The notes: generated by a model from the sequence alone, not told the origin. A stretch of DNA of 64,000 nucleotides from Arthrobacter sp. Edens01 (GCF_001307035.1 NZ_LKIU01000004.1:31811-95810); one strand, 5' to 3'. Positions 53,952 to 63,774 are shown, numbered from the stretch's first letter. Made by a program: numbers and translations.

Positions 53952-55121
53952 GTGGACCTGTTTGAATATCAGGCGCGCGATCTGTTTGAGGCGCACGGTG
54001 TACCCGTGCTCGCCGGAATCGTGGCGCACACTCCTGAAGAAGCCAAAGCTGCAGCCGAGAAGATTGGCGGCGTTGTAGTCGTCAAGGCACAGGTGAAGGT
54101 TGGCGGCCGCGGCAAGGCCGGCGGCGTCAAGGTGGCAAAGACCGCTGACGAAGCCTTCGAGCACGCCAGCAACATCCTCGGGATGGACATCAAGGGCCAC
54201 ACGGTCAAGAAGGTCATGATCGCCCAGGGTGCCGACATCGCCGAGGAGTTCTACTTCTCCGTCCTGCTGGACCGCGCCAACCGCAACTACCTGGCCATGT
54301 GCTCGGTTGAAGGCGGCATGGAAATCGAGCAGCTCGCCGTTGAGCGTCCCGACGCCCTTGCCCGCGTCGCCGTTGACCCGGCAGTTGGCATCGATCAGGC
54401 CAAGGCCGAAGAAATCGTCGACGCAGCCGGCTTCGCTCCGGAACTGCGCGAAGGCGTGGTCAACGCCATCCTGAAGCTCTGGGATGTCTTCACCAAGGAA
54501 GACGCCACACTCGTGGAGGTCAACCCGCTGGTCAAGACCGGTGCAGGCGACATCGTTGCCCTGGACGGCAAGGTCTCCCTGGATGAGAACGCTGACTTCC
54601 GCCAGCCCGGCCACGCCGAGCTGGAAGACAAGGATGCAGCCGACCCGCTGGAAGCCAAGGCCAAGGCGAACGACCTCAACTACGTCAAGCTCGACGGCGA
54701 AGTTGGCATCATCGGTAACGGTGCCGGCCTGGTTATGTCCACGCTCGACGTCGTTGCCTACGCCGGCGAAAAGCACGGCAACGTCAAGCCCGCCAACTTC
54801 CTGGACATCGGCGGCGGCGCCTCCGCAGCCGTGATGGCTGCCGGCCTGGACGTCATCCTCAACGATGAGCAGGTCAAGTCTGTCTTCGTGAACGTCTTCG
54901 GTGGAATCACCGCCTGCGACGCCGTTGCCAGCGGCATCGTCAAGGCTCTGGAGATCCTCGGCGACGAGGCCAACAAGCCGCTCGTAGTCCGTCTGGACGG
55001 CAACAACGTCGAGGAAGGCCGCCGCATCCTGGCCGAGGCCAACCACCCGCTGGTCACCCTCGCAACCACCATGGACAACGGCGCCGACAAGGCTGCCGAG
55101 CTCGCCAACGCAGCTCGCTGA
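53952..55121 (+). CDS. sucC: Succinyl-CoA ligase (ADP-forming), beta subunit
   Basis: TCA-cycle enzyme subunit (389 aa) that binds the nucleotide and succinate. GTG start; [44 protein letters not shown] (ATP-grasp), [54 protein letters not shown] and [13 protein letters not shown] are all canonical. Length is normal. Thirty-one bases precede sucD, so the two form an operon. Confidence 0.98.
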   Translation: MDLFEYQARDLFEAHGVPVLAGIVAHTPEEAKAAAEKIGGVVVVKAQVKVGGRGKAGGVKVAKTADEAFEHASNILGMDIKGHTVKKVMIAQGADIAEEFYFSVLLDRANRNYLAMCSVEGGMEIEQLAVERPDALARVAVDPAVGIDQAKAEEIVDAAGFAPELREGVVNAILKLWDVFTKEDATLVEVNPLVKTGAGDIVALDGKVSLDENADFRQPGHAELEDKDAADPLEAKAKANDLNYVKLDGEVGIIGNGAGLVMSTLDVVAYAGEKHGNVKPANFLDIGGGASAAVMAAGLDVILNDEQVKSVFVNVFGGITACDAVASGIVKALEILGDEANKPLVVRLDGNNVEEGRRILAEANHPLVTLATTMDNGADKAAELANAAR

Positions 55122-55152
55122 CCGAGCCGATCCCCAGAAAGAGAATTCACAT

Positions 55153-56055
55153 ATGTCTATCTTCTTGAACAAGGACTCCAAGGTCATCGTTCAGGGCATC
55201 ACCGGCGGCGAAGGCACCAAGCACACCGCCCTGATGCTCAAGGCCGGGACCCAGGTTGTGGGCGGCGTCAACGCCCGCAAGGCCGGCACCACCGTGACGC
55301 ACGGCGATGTTGAGCTGCCCGTCTTCGGCACCGTTACCGAGGCCATGGAGAAGACCGAGGCTGACGTCTCGATCGTCTTCGTCCCCCCGGCATTCACCAA
55401 GGACGCCGTGATGGAAGCAATCGACGCCGGCATCGGCCTCGTTGTGGTCATCACCGAAGGTGTTCCCGTCCAGGATTCGGCTGAGTTCTGGGCACACGCC
55501 CAGTCCAAGGTCGACGCTGACGGCAACCAGGTCACCCGCATCATCGGCCCGAACTGCCCCGGCATCATCACCCCCGGCGAAGCACTGGTCGGCATCACGC
55601 CGAACAACATCACCGGCAAGGGCCCGATCGGTCTGGTCTCCAAGTCCGGCACCCTGACCTACCAGATGATGTACGAACTGCGCGACCTCGGCTTCTCCAC
55701 CGCCATCGGCATCGGCGGCGACCCGGTCATCGGCACCACCCACATCGACGCCCTCGCAGCCTTCGAAGCTGACCCCGAGACCAAGGCGATCGTGATGATC
55801 GGCGAAATCGGCGGCGACGCCGAAGAGCGCGCAGCCGAGTTCATCAAGGCCAACGTCACCAAGCCGGTTGTCGGCTACGTGGCCGGTTTCACCGCTCCCG
55901 AAGGCAAGACCATGGGCCACGCCGGCGCCATCGTCTCCGGTTCCGCAGGAACCGCCCAGGCCAAGAAGGAAGCCCTTGAAGCTGCAGGCGTGAAGGTCGG
56001 CAAGACGCCGTCCGAGACCGCTGAACTGCTGCGCGAAGTCTTCGCTTCGCTCTAA
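55153..56055 (+). CDS. sucD: Succinyl-CoA ligase, alpha subunit
   Basis: 300 aa. Binds CoA and carries the phosphohistidine. CoA-binding Rossmann start [19 protein letters not shown] and the middle motif [14 protein letters not shown] are present. The active-site His is H256 ([20 protein letters not shown]). Works as a heterotetramer with SucC. AGAAAG lies before the ATG. A strong terminator follows, so the operon ends here. Confidence 0.98.
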   Translation: MSIFLNKDSKVIVQGITGGEGTKHTALMLKAGTQVVGGVNARKAGTTVTHGDVELPVFGTVTEAMEKTEADVSIVFVPPAFTKDAVMEAIDAGIGLVVVITEGVPVQDSAEFWAHAQSKVDADGNQVTRIIGPNCPGIITPGEALVGITPNNITGKGPIGLVSKSGTLTYQMMYELRDLGFSTAIGIGGDPVIGTTHIDALAAFEADPETKAIVMIGEIGGDAEERAAEFIKANVTKPVVGYVAGFTAPEGKTMGHAGAIVSGSAGTAQAKKEALEAAGVKVGKTPSETAELLREVFASL

Positions 56056-56070
56056 GCTCCACCAGCACGG

Positions 56071-56109
56071 CCCCCGTGCCCGGATTCATTTCCGGTGCAC
56101 GGGGGTTTT
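56071..56109 (+). terminator. Intrinsic terminator after sucD
   Basis: CCCCCGTGC (56071-56079) with GCACGGGGG (56097-56105), extended inward by CCGG/CCGG with one bulge, followed by TTTT. The next gene's leader begins immediately after. Confidence 0.92.
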
Positions 56110-56137
56110 GTGCGTTCACCATCAGAAAGACAATTCA

Positions 56138-57523
56138 ATGAGTTCCAAGCCAGCCGCTTCCCGCAAAGTACCGGGGGACCACCGCCGGGCACTGCGCCGG
56201 GCCACCTGGATAGCCACCCTTGGCGGTTTTCTCTTCGGTTACGACACCGGAGTGATCAACGGGGCGCTGCCCTACATGCAGGATGATCTGGGGCTGACCC
56301 CCTTTACTGAAGGCCTGATCACCTCCAGCCTGCTCTTCGGTGCCGCATTTGGTGCCGTTGGAGCCGGACAGCTCGCGGACCGGCTGGGCCGCCGCCGCCT
56401 CCTGCTGATCCTGGCCGTAGTCTTTATGGCCGGTGCCGCGGGCACCGCTGCTGCGCCGGGCGTGGGACTGATGGTGCTCGCCCGCGTTGTGCTGGGCCTA
56501 GCCGTCGGCGGCGCGTCCGCCGTCGTGCCCATGTTCCTCGCCGAGCTGGCCCCGGCGTCCCGCCGCGGCCAGCTGGTCACCCGCGACCAGCTGATGATCG
56601 TTACCGGCCAGCTGGCGGCCTTTGTCTGCAACGCGGTGATCGGCAACCTCTGGGGTGAAGAGGGCAATGTCTGGCGGTGGATGCTGCTCGTGGCCACCGT
56701 TCCGGCAGTCGCGCTCTGGATCGGCATGCACTTCGTGCCGGAGAGCCCGCGCTGGCTGGGGTCAAAGGGCCGATACGCGCAGATGCTGACGGCGCTGCAG
56801 GAAATCCGCAGTGCTGAAGAAGCCCAGGCGGAGTACGAAGAGATCAAGGGGCTGGCAGGCACCACACGCACCGGCCGGCTGAAGGACTTCGCCGAGCCGT
56901 GGCTGCTGCGGGTGCTGCTGATCGGCATGGGACTCTCCATCGTCCAGCAGATCACCGGCGTCAACGCGATCATCTACTACGGCACCCAGATTTTGGCTGA
57001 CGCCGGCTTCGGCACCGAAGCTGCGCTGACGGCCAACATAGCGAACGGCGTTGTCTCCGTTGCCGCCGCCCTGATCGGCATTTGGCTGCTGGGTAAGGTA
57101 TCGCGCCGGCCCATGCTCATCACCGGCCTGCTGGGTACCACCACCACCCTTGCGCTCATCGGTGCTGCCTCGATCCTCATGCCCGAAGGCACCGCCCGCG
57201 GTTTCACCGTCCTGTCCCTGACTGTCCTGTTCCTGGCCTTCCAGCAGGGTGCTGTCTCCCCGGTGACTTGGCTGATGCTGGCGGAGATCTTCCCGCTGCG
57301 CGTCCGTGGCTTGGGCATTGGACTGTCCGTGTTCGTTCAGTGGATGGCCAACTTCGCGGTCGGCTTCTCCTTCCCCATGCTGATGGCCGCCCTGGGTATT
57401 TCCAACACGTTCTTCATCTTCGTTGCCCTGGGTATCTGCGCGGTGCTGTTCGTCAAGCGGTTCATGCCGGAGACCCGCGGTCTGTCCCTGGAAGAGGTCG
57501 AGCTTAAGCTGCGCAAGGCCTAA
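56138..57523 (+). CDS. Sugar porter family MFS transporter
   Basis: Twelve-helix sugar:proton symporter (461 aa). Sugar-porter signatures: GGFLFGYDTGVINGALPYM, GQLADRLGRRRLLL, RVVLGLAVGGASAVVPMFLAELAPASRRGQLVTRDQLMI, VPESPRWL, QQITGVNAIIYYGTQIL and the final FMPETRGLSLEEVE. Closest known types are the IolT/XylE/AraE-like importers; the substrate (inositol, pentose or hexose) is undecided. The ATG at 56138 is chosen because upstream codons fall in the sucD terminator. Confidence 0.94.
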   Translation: MSSKPAASRKVPGDHRRALRRATWIATLGGFLFGYDTGVINGALPYMQDDLGLTPFTEGLITSSLLFGAAFGAVGAGQLADRLGRRRLLLILAVVFMAGAAGTAAAPGVGLMVLARVVLGLAVGGASAVVPMFLAELAPASRRGQLVTRDQLMIVTGQLAAFVCNAVIGNLWGEEGNVWRWMLLVATVPAVALWIGMHFVPESPRWLGSKGRYAQMLTALQEIRSAEEAQAEYEEIKGLAGTTRTGRLKDFAEPWLLRVLLIGMGLSIVQQITGVNAIIYYGTQILADAGFGTEAALTANIANGVVSVAAALIGIWLLGKVSRRPMLITGLLGTTTTLALIGAASILMPEGTARGFTVLSLTVLFLAFQQGAVSPVTWLMLAEIFPLRVRGLGIGLSVFVQWMANFAVGFSFPMLMAALGISNTFFIFVALGICAVLFVKRFMPETRGLSLEEVELKLRKA

Positions 57524-57524
57524 C

Positions 57525-57559
57525 CCCGGGTGCGGCCCTTTTGCCGGGCCGCACCCGGG
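57525..57559. terminator. Bidirectional terminator between sugar porter and secreted hydrolase
   Basis: CCCGGGTGCGGCCC (57525-57538), loop TTTTGCC, GGGCCGCACCCGGG (57546-57559): perfect 14-bp stem between two convergent stops (57523 and 57565). Confidence 0.88.
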
Positions 57560-57564
57560 TCCGG

Positions 57565-59139
57565 TTACTGCACCACCGGGTAGTCGGCAATCACGGGCAG
57601 GGACACCGACGCCGTGAAGGACGTCAGCGCCGTGACCTTCGGGGAGATGTAGACCGAAGAGCTCGGCGTCACCTGCAGTACCAGCCTGCTTTGCGGCGTC
57701 ACCAGGTAGGAGATTTCCTCCAACGGGACGGTGACCGTCCGTTCGGTGCCGTCCAGAATGAGCGGCACCGGCGTCACCTGGTTACCTGCCACCAGTGAGC
57801 TGCGGGACTTGTCGATAATCTGGGCGTACACATGTGTGTTCGGGGTCCGCGAAGTTCCGCGGTAGGTGAGCGTCAGCTGCGGCGCACCAAAGACCTGGGT
57901 TGCCGCGGCCGGGGCGGTGACGGGAGCGTTGACGGCTACCGGCGCCCAGGCCGCCGCAATGACGCCTCCGCTGACGGCAGCGGGGGAGAGAAGCAGGGTT
58001 CCCTTCCCGGTTCCGGTCAGTGAACCGACGGGAGCGGGATAACCGTCCGCGGCACGGCTGGTTCCGAGCTGGTCGATGAACTCAAAACCGGGACCGGTTG
58101 AAACATCGTTGCCGTCCAGATGCTTGCTGAACCAGTTCAGGACGGCGCCGGTGATCCGGTCCGGTCCGGCCACGCCGGAAGTGCACAGTCCGTGTCCGCC
58201 GCAGAACTGCAGCATCTTCACTTCGGTGCCGGCTGACTTGATCAGGTTGTAGTTCCGGGTGGCTTCGTTGAGCGTAAACAGGGTGTCCACAGTGCCCTGG
58301 ATTATCAGTGTGGGCGCAGTGATCGACGTGAACATGCTCTGCGGAGTCAGGGATTCGAAGTACGCCAGGGACTCCGGACTCAGGGTGTTCGGATAGCGCA
58401 TTCCCTCGCGGCAGGCCTTGCGCACCGGCGCGGCAAGGGCGCCGCTGTTGCCGACCAGTTCGCCCAGCTGGCCGGTGAGCGTACCTTCCAGGCAGAGCAG
58501 GCTGCCCCAGCCGGATTTAAATGACCCTTCCTTGTACAGGCTGGTGGTTAGGTTGTTCCACGCGATCGTCGGCGCGATGGCGTCCACCCTGTCATCCATG
58601 GAAGCAAGGACAAACTGGATGCCGCCGCCGTAGGACGCTCCGGCCATGCCCAGTACCGGATCGCCGGGAGCATCGAGGGCGGCCTCGGGCTGGTTGGCGA
58701 TGAAATCAATGAGGACCTGCCCGTCCCGGCCCTCATAGGCTGGATTGTTGACGTACGCCTCGCCGCCGCTGAAACCGAAACCGCGGGGATCCCAGGTCAG
58801 CACGTTGTACCCGGCTTCCCGCAGCGGGGCGAGTCCGATGGAGCCGATCAGGGTACTGGTGGAAGTGGACGGGATACGCCCGCCGGGCAGGCCGAATCCG
58901 GGGCCGACCATGACCGTCGGTGCCTTTTCGCCCGCCTGCAGGCCCAGGGCGGGGAAGAAATTGGTGTGTATCGGCGTCCCGTCGAAGGACTGGACTACGA
59001 CGTCGGTGCGGACCTTGGGTGCTGCGGCACCCGCGTCCGGATCCGTCAGCGCCGAGGCAGGCGGGGCTGCCAGGACGGAGGCGGCCACAAGGGTACCCGC
59101 AGCGAGCAGGGCTGGGAGCTTGCGCAGAGGAGACCTCAT
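57565..59139 (-). CDS. Secreted alpha/beta-hydrolase (CocE/S15 peptidase-like)
   Basis: Exported serine hydrolase (524 aa). Signal peptide LPALLAAGTLVAASVLAAPPASA (8-30). Catalytic triad: nucleophile Ser in GMAGASYGGGIQF, Asp in IIQGTVDTLFTL, His in FCGGHGLC. LTWDPRGFGFSGG contributes the oxyanion region. A C-terminal jelly-roll-like domain (residues 395-520) resembles the X-prolyl dipeptidyl peptidase/CocE C-terminal domain. Substrate could be a peptide or an ester. Transcribed alone. Confidence 0.88.
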   Translation of the reverse strand: MRSPLRKLPALLAAGTLVAASVLAAPPASALTDPDAGAAAPKVRTDVVVQSFDGTPIHTNFFPALGLQAGEKAPTVMVGPGFGLPGGRIPSTSTSTLIGSIGLAPLREAGYNVLTWDPRGFGFSGGEAYVNNPAYEGRDGQVLIDFIANQPEAALDAPGDPVLGMAGASYGGGIQFVLASMDDRVDAIAPTIAWNNLTTSLYKEGSFKSGWGSLLCLEGTLTGQLGELVGNSGALAAPVRKACREGMRYPNTLSPESLAYFESLTPQSMFTSITAPTLIIQGTVDTLFTLNEATRNYNLIKSAGTEVKMLQFCGGHGLCTSGVAGPDRITGAVLNWFSKHLDGNDVSTGPGFEFIDQLGTSRAADGYPAPVGSLTGTGKGTLLLSPAAVSGGVIAAAWAPVAVNAPVTAPAAATQVFGAPQLTLTYRGTSRTPNTHVYAQIIDKSRSSLVAGNQVTPVPLILDGTERTVTVPLEEISYLVTPQSRLVLQVTPSSSVYISPKVTALTSFTASVSLPVIADYPVVQ

Positions 59140-59289
59140 TCGGTGACTTCCTTGTCAGAGAGGTGTAAAGCTACCGGGCGGTAGGTAGCCAGAGACTAGG
59201 ATCCCTAACGACTGGGAGACAAGACCCTGGCCCTACTTCGGGGGCTTTTCGGCGGGAACCGGTTATCCACGCACTCCGTCAGGAGGGGC

Positions 59290-59898
59290 CTAGGTGGCAG
59301 GATTTCCGGTGGCGGCCAGCGCCGGGTCCGAGGAACATGCAGAGGTGATCTGCAGCGTCTGTTCGTAATCGGTGGCCGAGAACTTCACGATGCCGCCCGC
59401 AAAGGATGCCGTGAAGGTGTAGGCGGTTTCCGGCGGCGCATCAGGTCCCGGGGTCAGCGCTGAGAGCATATCCGCACCCGAGCCCAGCAGGACCCGCTGG
59501 GCACGGTCACGGGCGGATTCGGGGGAGGCAGGTGCGGGGCCGGCCAGCTGGAGTTCCAGCAAATGGCGCCGCGGTCCTGCGGCGCTCCCGGTTCCCTGAG
59601 TCACGGCTGTCCCGGACGAAGCCGGGCACGCCACGGGCCGCGGTACCGGAGGAGTACCTGGCCTCAGTGCGCTGCCATCCTGGTAGGTCCAGCCGGCCGG
59701 GTCCAGTGCATCCGTCAGGGACCCGGCCAGCACCTGCTGTTCTTCGCCGAGCTCAGCGGCGGTAAGTTCGGCGCCGCCGGCTGGGGGACCGGCGGCGGGG
59801 GCGGCAGGCGGTATGGGGGATACCGAGCCTGCTGCCAGCACGATCCCGGCGGCTACGACGCACATGGAGCGTGGATCTGGCCTTCTCATCTGCGGCAT
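59290..59898 (-). CDS. Secreted protein of unknown function
   Basis: Not recognised. 202 aa with a signal segment (MCVVAAGIVLAAGSVSPIPPAAPAAG, residues 12-37) and an Ala/Pro/Gly-rich linker. The mature part has WTYQDGSALRPG, HLLELQLAGPAPASPESARDRAQRVLLGSGADML and YTFTASFAGGIVKFSATDYEQTLQITSACS, a beta-rich pattern. Two cysteines in the mature part could form a disulfide. The start may be Met1 or Met4. Probably a wall-associated or extracellular protein. Confidence 0.7.
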   Translation of the reverse strand: MPQMRRPDPRSMCVVAAGIVLAAGSVSPIPPAAPAAGPPAGGAELTAAELGEEQQVLAGSLTDALDPAGWTYQDGSALRPGTPPVPRPVACPASSGTAVTQGTGSAAGPRRHLLELQLAGPAPASPESARDRAQRVLLGSGADMLSALTPGPDAPPETAYTFTASFAGGIVKFSATDYEQTLQITSACSSDPALAATGNPAT

Positions 59899-60292
59899 TT
59901 TGCCGGTGAGAAGAAAATCTGTCGAGAGTAGTACGGCCTAGGCTGCCCTGACGCAGCCGGGAATGCGCTTCCACGTGCGGCGGCAGAGTGTCCGCGGTAC
60001 CCGTGCCTGTGGAGCCAGACGGACTGGCAGACCCTTGCAGTGCCTAAGCATTTTCCACCCGTTTCTTGCTCGTATCCTGCCATCAAAGCCGTGTCCGGCA
60101 GCGGTGTCCGGAGCCTTCCCAGGGGAACTGGACTGGGAACTGAACCGGGTCTCGGGCTGCCGTTTGGCCCTCACTGCCCACGGTAATCCGGAATTCGTAA
60201 TCCGCACATGGGGAGAACTACCCATGCACCTGGCTTTCCCTTACGCCGTTAGGCTGGTATGAGAACCTTTGCCCGCTTACAGAAAGGCCATT
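59899..60292. other. Intergenic region between the secreted protein and alcohol dehydrogenase genes
   Basis: 394 bases with divergent flanking genes. A TAGGCT-like element occurs near 59938, but no matched -35 or operator stands out. A 99-codon plus-strand frame (59963-60262) has Arg/Cys/Pro-heavy composition and no Shine-Dalgarno and is not believed to be a gene. Confidence 0.4.
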
Positions 60293-61348
60293 ATGCGCGC
60301 CACCATCATCCACGGTCCCGGCGATATCCGCGTTGAAGACAGGGAGTATCCGCAGGTGCTGCGCGATGGCGACGCGGTTGTCCGGGTGAGCGCGGCCTGT
60401 GTCTGCGGATCCGACTTGTGGCCCTACCGCGGTATCCGCGAAACCCGCGAGCCGCGGGCGATTGGCCATGAATTCGTGGGTGTAGTTGAAAGCGTGGGAA
60501 CCGGCGTTGCGTCTCTGGCCCCGGGCGACTTTGTGATTGCTCCGTTTACCGGTAACTGCGGGAAATGCCCGCCCTGCCGCTCCGGCGTCACGGTCGCGTG
60601 CGAAGAACTGGTCGGATGGGGAAGCACAGATACCCGCGGGGACTTTGTCCAGGGTGCGCAGGGCGAAGCGGTCCGGGTGCCCAATGCGGAGGCAACCCTG
60701 GTGAAGGTTCCCGGCGTCGTTGATCCCGATGACGCACTGCTGGCTGACCTGCTTACGCTCTCCGATGTGATGGGCACCGGCCACCACGCTGCCGTCAGCG
60801 CAGGCGTGGGTCCGGGGCAAACCGTAGTCGTGGTGGGAGACGGCGCGGTCGGCCTCTGTGCCGTCCTGGCCGCCTCGCGACTGGGCGCCGGGCGGATCAT
60901 CGCCATGTCCCGGCACGAGGACCGGGCAGCGCTTGCCCGCGAATTCGGAGCCACCGACGTCGTAGCCGAACGCGGCAGGGAAGGCGCGGCCCGGGTCCGT
61001 GAGCTGCTCGGCGGCGTGCCCGCGGATGCAGTGCTGGAATGCGTTGGGACGGCGGAGTCGATAGACCAGGCCCTGCGCTGCACCCGTCCCGGCGGGCGCG
61101 TCGGATTCGTCGGAGTGCCCGCGGGCGGGGCGGAACTGCCCATTGGAGTACTTTTCGCCAAGAACATCACGGTGGGCGGCGGGATGGCGCCTGTGCGCAC
61201 CTATCTGCCGGAGCTCCTCGAAGACGTTCTGGCGGGAAAGATCCATCCCGGCAGGGTGTTTGACTCCGTGCTGTCCCTGGAGAAGGCCCCGGAAGCTTAT
61301 GCGGCCATGGACCAGCGGCAGGCCGTGAAAGTCATGCTCAAGCCGTAA
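60293..61348 (+). CDS. Zinc-dependent alcohol dehydrogenase (medium-chain)
   Basis: NAD(P)-dependent MDR enzyme (351 aa). Catalytic zinc ligands lie in ACVCGSDLWPYRG (Cys) and AIGHEFVG (His-Glu). Structural zinc lobe GNCGKCPPCRSGVTVAC holds four Cys. The Rossmann motif is VVVGDGAVGLCAVL. AGAAAGG precedes the ATG at 60293. Related to glutathione-independent formaldehyde or threonine-type dehydrogenases; substrate not decided. An inverted repeat and tetR follow. Confidence 0.93.
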   Translation: MRATIIHGPGDIRVEDREYPQVLRDGDAVVRVSAACVCGSDLWPYRGIRETREPRAIGHEFVGVVESVGTGVASLAPGDFVIAPFTGNCGKCPPCRSGVTVACEELVGWGSTDTRGDFVQGAQGEAVRVPNAEATLVKVPGVVDPDDALLADLLTLSDVMGTGHHAAVSAGVGPGQTVVVVGDGAVGLCAVLAASRLGAGRIIAMSRHEDRAALAREFGATDVVAERGREGAARVRELLGGVPADAVLECVGTAESIDQALRCTRPGGRVGFVGVPAGGAELPIGVLFAKNITVGGGMAPVRTYLPELLEDVLAGKIHPGRVFDSVLSLEKAPEAYAAMDQRQAVKVMLKP

Positions 61349-61375
61349 AAATGCTCAGCCTCCTGTGATTCTTTG

Positions 61376-61399
61376 CACAACTGCAATTTTGCAGTTGTG
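61376..61399. promoter_or_regulatory. TetR-type operator upstream of tetR-MFS
   Basis: CACAACTGCAA (61376-61386), TT, TTGCAGTTGTG (61389-61399): perfect 11-bp inverted repeat with a two-base centre, 31 bases before the TetR start. Position and form are those of a TetR autoregulatory site. It could also touch the promoter, for which no clear hexamers are seen. Confidence 0.88.
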
Positions 61400-61429
61400 A
61401 AAATTACCCCCTGATGACAAAGTAGTTCG

Positions 61430-62068
61430 GTGAGTCAACTACTTTCCCTCCGCGATCGCAAGCGCGCCGAAACCTGGGCGGCGCTGCACGCCGCCGCGGC
61501 CCGCCGCGCCGTCGAAGACGGACTGGAAGGGGTGAACGTTGAAGTCGTCGCCGAAGAGGCAGGTGTTTCAGCGCGGACGTTCTTCAACTATTTCCCGTGC
61601 AAGGAAGATGCCGTCCTGGGCCTCCGGGATCCGTGGGTGGACCCGGCCATGCTCGAGTCCTTCGACATCGAAGGGGACCTGCTGGCCGAAGTCAGCACGC
61701 TGATGCTCTCCGTCCTGCGCACCATCCAGGGTGGGGAAGACTCCGCTGAACAGCGGGCCCGCATCTATGAGGCCTTCCCGCACCTGCGTCATCAGCGCTA
61801 CCAGTACATCCTCAAGGTCGAGCAGCTGGTCCTTGAGACTGTCCGGAACCAGCTGGCTGAATCCCGCCGCTGGCGCGAGCAGGGACCTGACTCCGGCTGG
61901 TATGGACACGACGTCGACGACGTCGCCTTCACTATCGTCCTCACCGCCAGCACCCGCATGCGCTACGTCATGCAAAAAACCTGGCTTACCCCCACTTCCA
62001 CCGCACAGTTCGAGGCCCTCGACCAGGGCCTCGAACTCCTCCGAGACGTCTTCAAGGAACTTCTATGA
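61430..62068 (+). CDS. TetR-family transcriptional regulator
   Basis: Repressor (212 aa, GTG start). N-terminal HTH (residues 36-64): NVEVVAEEAGVSARTFFNYFPCKEDAVLG, a typical TetR_N. The C-terminal ligand domain is helical (residues 80-212). The stop overlaps the MFS start (ATGA), so both are made from one message. Together with the operator upstream this is a self-contained efflux switch: ligand binding would release repression of the exporter. Confidence 0.95.
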   Translation: MSQLLSLRDRKRAETWAALHAAAARRAVEDGLEGVNVEVVAEEAGVSARTFFNYFPCKEDAVLGLRDPWVDPAMLESFDIEGDLLAEVSTLMLSVLRTIQGGEDSAEQRARIYEAFPHLRHQRYQYILKVEQLVLETVRNQLAESRRWREQGPDSGWYGHDVDDVAFTIVLTASTRMRYVMQKTWLTPTSTAQFEALDQGLELLRDVFKELL

Positions 62069-63702
62069 CGAAAACAGCTGCCAAAGCAGCTCCCACGAGC
62101 AACGGGAAGAAACCCAGCCTCGTCCTGGTATTCACCGCACTGGTCCTGGCCATGCTCCTTTCAGCGCTGAACCAGACCATCCTCGGCACCGCACTGCCCA
62201 CGATCGTGGGTGAACTCAATGGTGCCAACCTCATGCTCTGGGTCATCACGGCCTTCATCCTGGCCTCCACGGTGATGATGCCCATCTACGGCAAACTGGG
62301 CGACCTGATCGGACGCAAGTACCTCCTGGTCGCGGCGATCATCATCTTCCTGGCAGGTTCCGTTGTCGGCGCACTGTCACCGGACATGACCTGGCTGATC
62401 ATTGCCCGCGTCATCCAGGGCATTGGTGCCGGCGGCCTGATGATCCTGTCCCAGGCGATCATTGCCGACGTCGTGCCTGCCCGTGAGCGCGGCAAGTACA
62501 TGGGCTGGATGGGCGGCGTCTTCGCGTTCTCGTCCGTAGTTGGCCCGCTCATCGGCGGCTGGCTGACCGAGGGTCCGGGCTGGCGCTGGGCGTTCTGGTT
62601 CAACATCCCCGTCGGCGTGCTGGCACTGCTGGGAGCACTGTTCTTCCTCAAGCCGCGTGCCGTGACGTCACGTCCCAGGATCGACCTGTGGGGCATGGTC
62701 TTTATTGCGCTGGCCACCACCGGCCTGGTGCTGGTGAGCAGCTGGGGCGGCAGCACCTACGAATGGACCGACCCGGTAATCCTGGGCCTGGTCGCCGGTA
62801 CCATTGTTTCCGCCGTCGTCTTCGTGATGGTTGAACGCCGCACCGCCGAGCCGATCATCCCGATGGAACTGTTCCGGGACCGGAACTTCAACCTCTCCAC
62901 CGCCTCCGGCCTGCTGACTTCCGTGGCCATGTTCGGCGCCATCGGCTACCTGCCCACGTACCTGCAGATGGCCACCGGCGCCAGCGCCACCGAGGCCGGC
63001 ATGCTGATGATCCCCATGATGGGTGCCCTCCTGTTCAGCTCAGTGCTGTCCGGTTCACTGGTCTCCAAGACCGGACGCTACAAGTGGATGCCCATTGCAG
63101 GCTCGGCCATCATGATCCTGGCGCTGCTGCTGATGGGGTCCATCACAGCCGACTCGCCTGTCTGGCAGCTGTGCGTCTACATCGCCGTCCTTGGCCTTGG
63201 CCTGGGCCTGAACATGCAGATCCTGGTGCTGGTGGTGCAGAACTCCTTCCCCATGCGGCAGGTGGGCACCGCCACGGCAGCGAACAACTACTTCCGCCAG
63301 ATCGGTGCCACCCTGGGCTCGGCCGTAGTCGGCAGCCTCTTCGCGCACCGGCTTTCGGACCTGCTCGGCGAGCGGCTTCCCGCCAGCGCCGCCTCGGCAA
63401 CCGGAGGCGGCAATTCGCTGACGCCGAAGCTTGTCCATGAGCTGCCCGAAGCCATTCAGGACATCATCATCCGGTCCTACAATGAGGCCCTGATTCCGCT
63501 GTTCCTCTTTATGGTGCCCATGGCAGTTGTAGCGACGATCCTGTGCCTGTTCATCAAGGAGAAGCCGCTGGCTACCCGCCTTGAGCCGGAAGTCATGCCC
63601 GAAGCCATCGGTGAAGGCAACGTCCTGATCAGCGCCGAGGACGAGGGCAACGGCCCCAGCACCACGGAGCTTCGCCAGGTCAGCGCGTCCACTCCGCGCT
63701 AG
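62065..63702 (+). CDS. DHA2-family MFS drug exporter (14 helices)
   Basis: Proton-coupled multidrug exporter of the EmrB/QacA group (545 aa). LNQTILGTALPTIVGELNG (helix 1 motif), motif A GKLGDLIGRKYLL, RVIQGIGAGGLMILSQAIIADVVPARERGKYMGWMG, motif C FSSVVGPLIGGWLTEGPGWRWAFWFNIPVG, and 14 predicted helices. The acidic C-terminal tail is cytosolic. Coupled to tetR by a four-base overlap. Substrates cannot be predicted. Confidence 0.94.
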   Translation: MTKTAAKAAPTSNGKKPSLVLVFTALVLAMLLSALNQTILGTALPTIVGELNGANLMLWVITAFILASTVMMPIYGKLGDLIGRKYLLVAAIIIFLAGSVVGALSPDMTWLIIARVIQGIGAGGLMILSQAIIADVVPARERGKYMGWMGGVFAFSSVVGPLIGGWLTEGPGWRWAFWFNIPVGVLALLGALFFLKPRAVTSRPRIDLWGMVFIALATTGLVLVSSWGGSTYEWTDPVILGLVAGTIVSAVVFVMVERRTAEPIIPMELFRDRNFNLSTASGLLTSVAMFGAIGYLPTYLQMATGASATEAGMLMIPMMGALLFSSVLSGSLVSKTGRYKWMPIAGSAIMILALLLMGSITADSPVWQLCVYIAVLGLGLGLNMQILVLVVQNSFPMRQVGTATAANNYFRQIGATLGSAVVGSLFAHRLSDLLGERLPASAASATGGGNSLTPKLVHELPEAIQDIIIRSYNEALIPLFLFMVPMAVVATILCLFIKEKPLATRLEPEVMPEAIGEGNVLISAEDEGNGPSTTELRQVSASTPR

Positions 63703-63713
63703 CAGACGCTGCA

Positions 63714-63753
63714 CAGAAACTGCCCGTATGAGCGCTCATACGGGCAGTTTCTG
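63714..63753. terminator. Perfect 40-base palindrome between convergent MFS and VIT genes
   Basis: A perfect palindrome: CAGAAACTGCCCGTATGAGC (63714-63733) followed directly by its reverse complement (63734-63753). As RNA it folds into a very long stem. Eleven bases past the exporter stop and 22 before the opposite gene's stop, so a bidirectional terminator is expected. Confidence 0.85.
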
Positions 63754-63774
63754 TTATCTGGATGGGAGGGGCGG

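Noticed and set aside
59963-60262. A 99-codon plus-strand frame before the alcohol dehydrogenase
   Set aside because: No Shine-Dalgarno, Arg/Cys/Pro-heavy composition and no family similarity.
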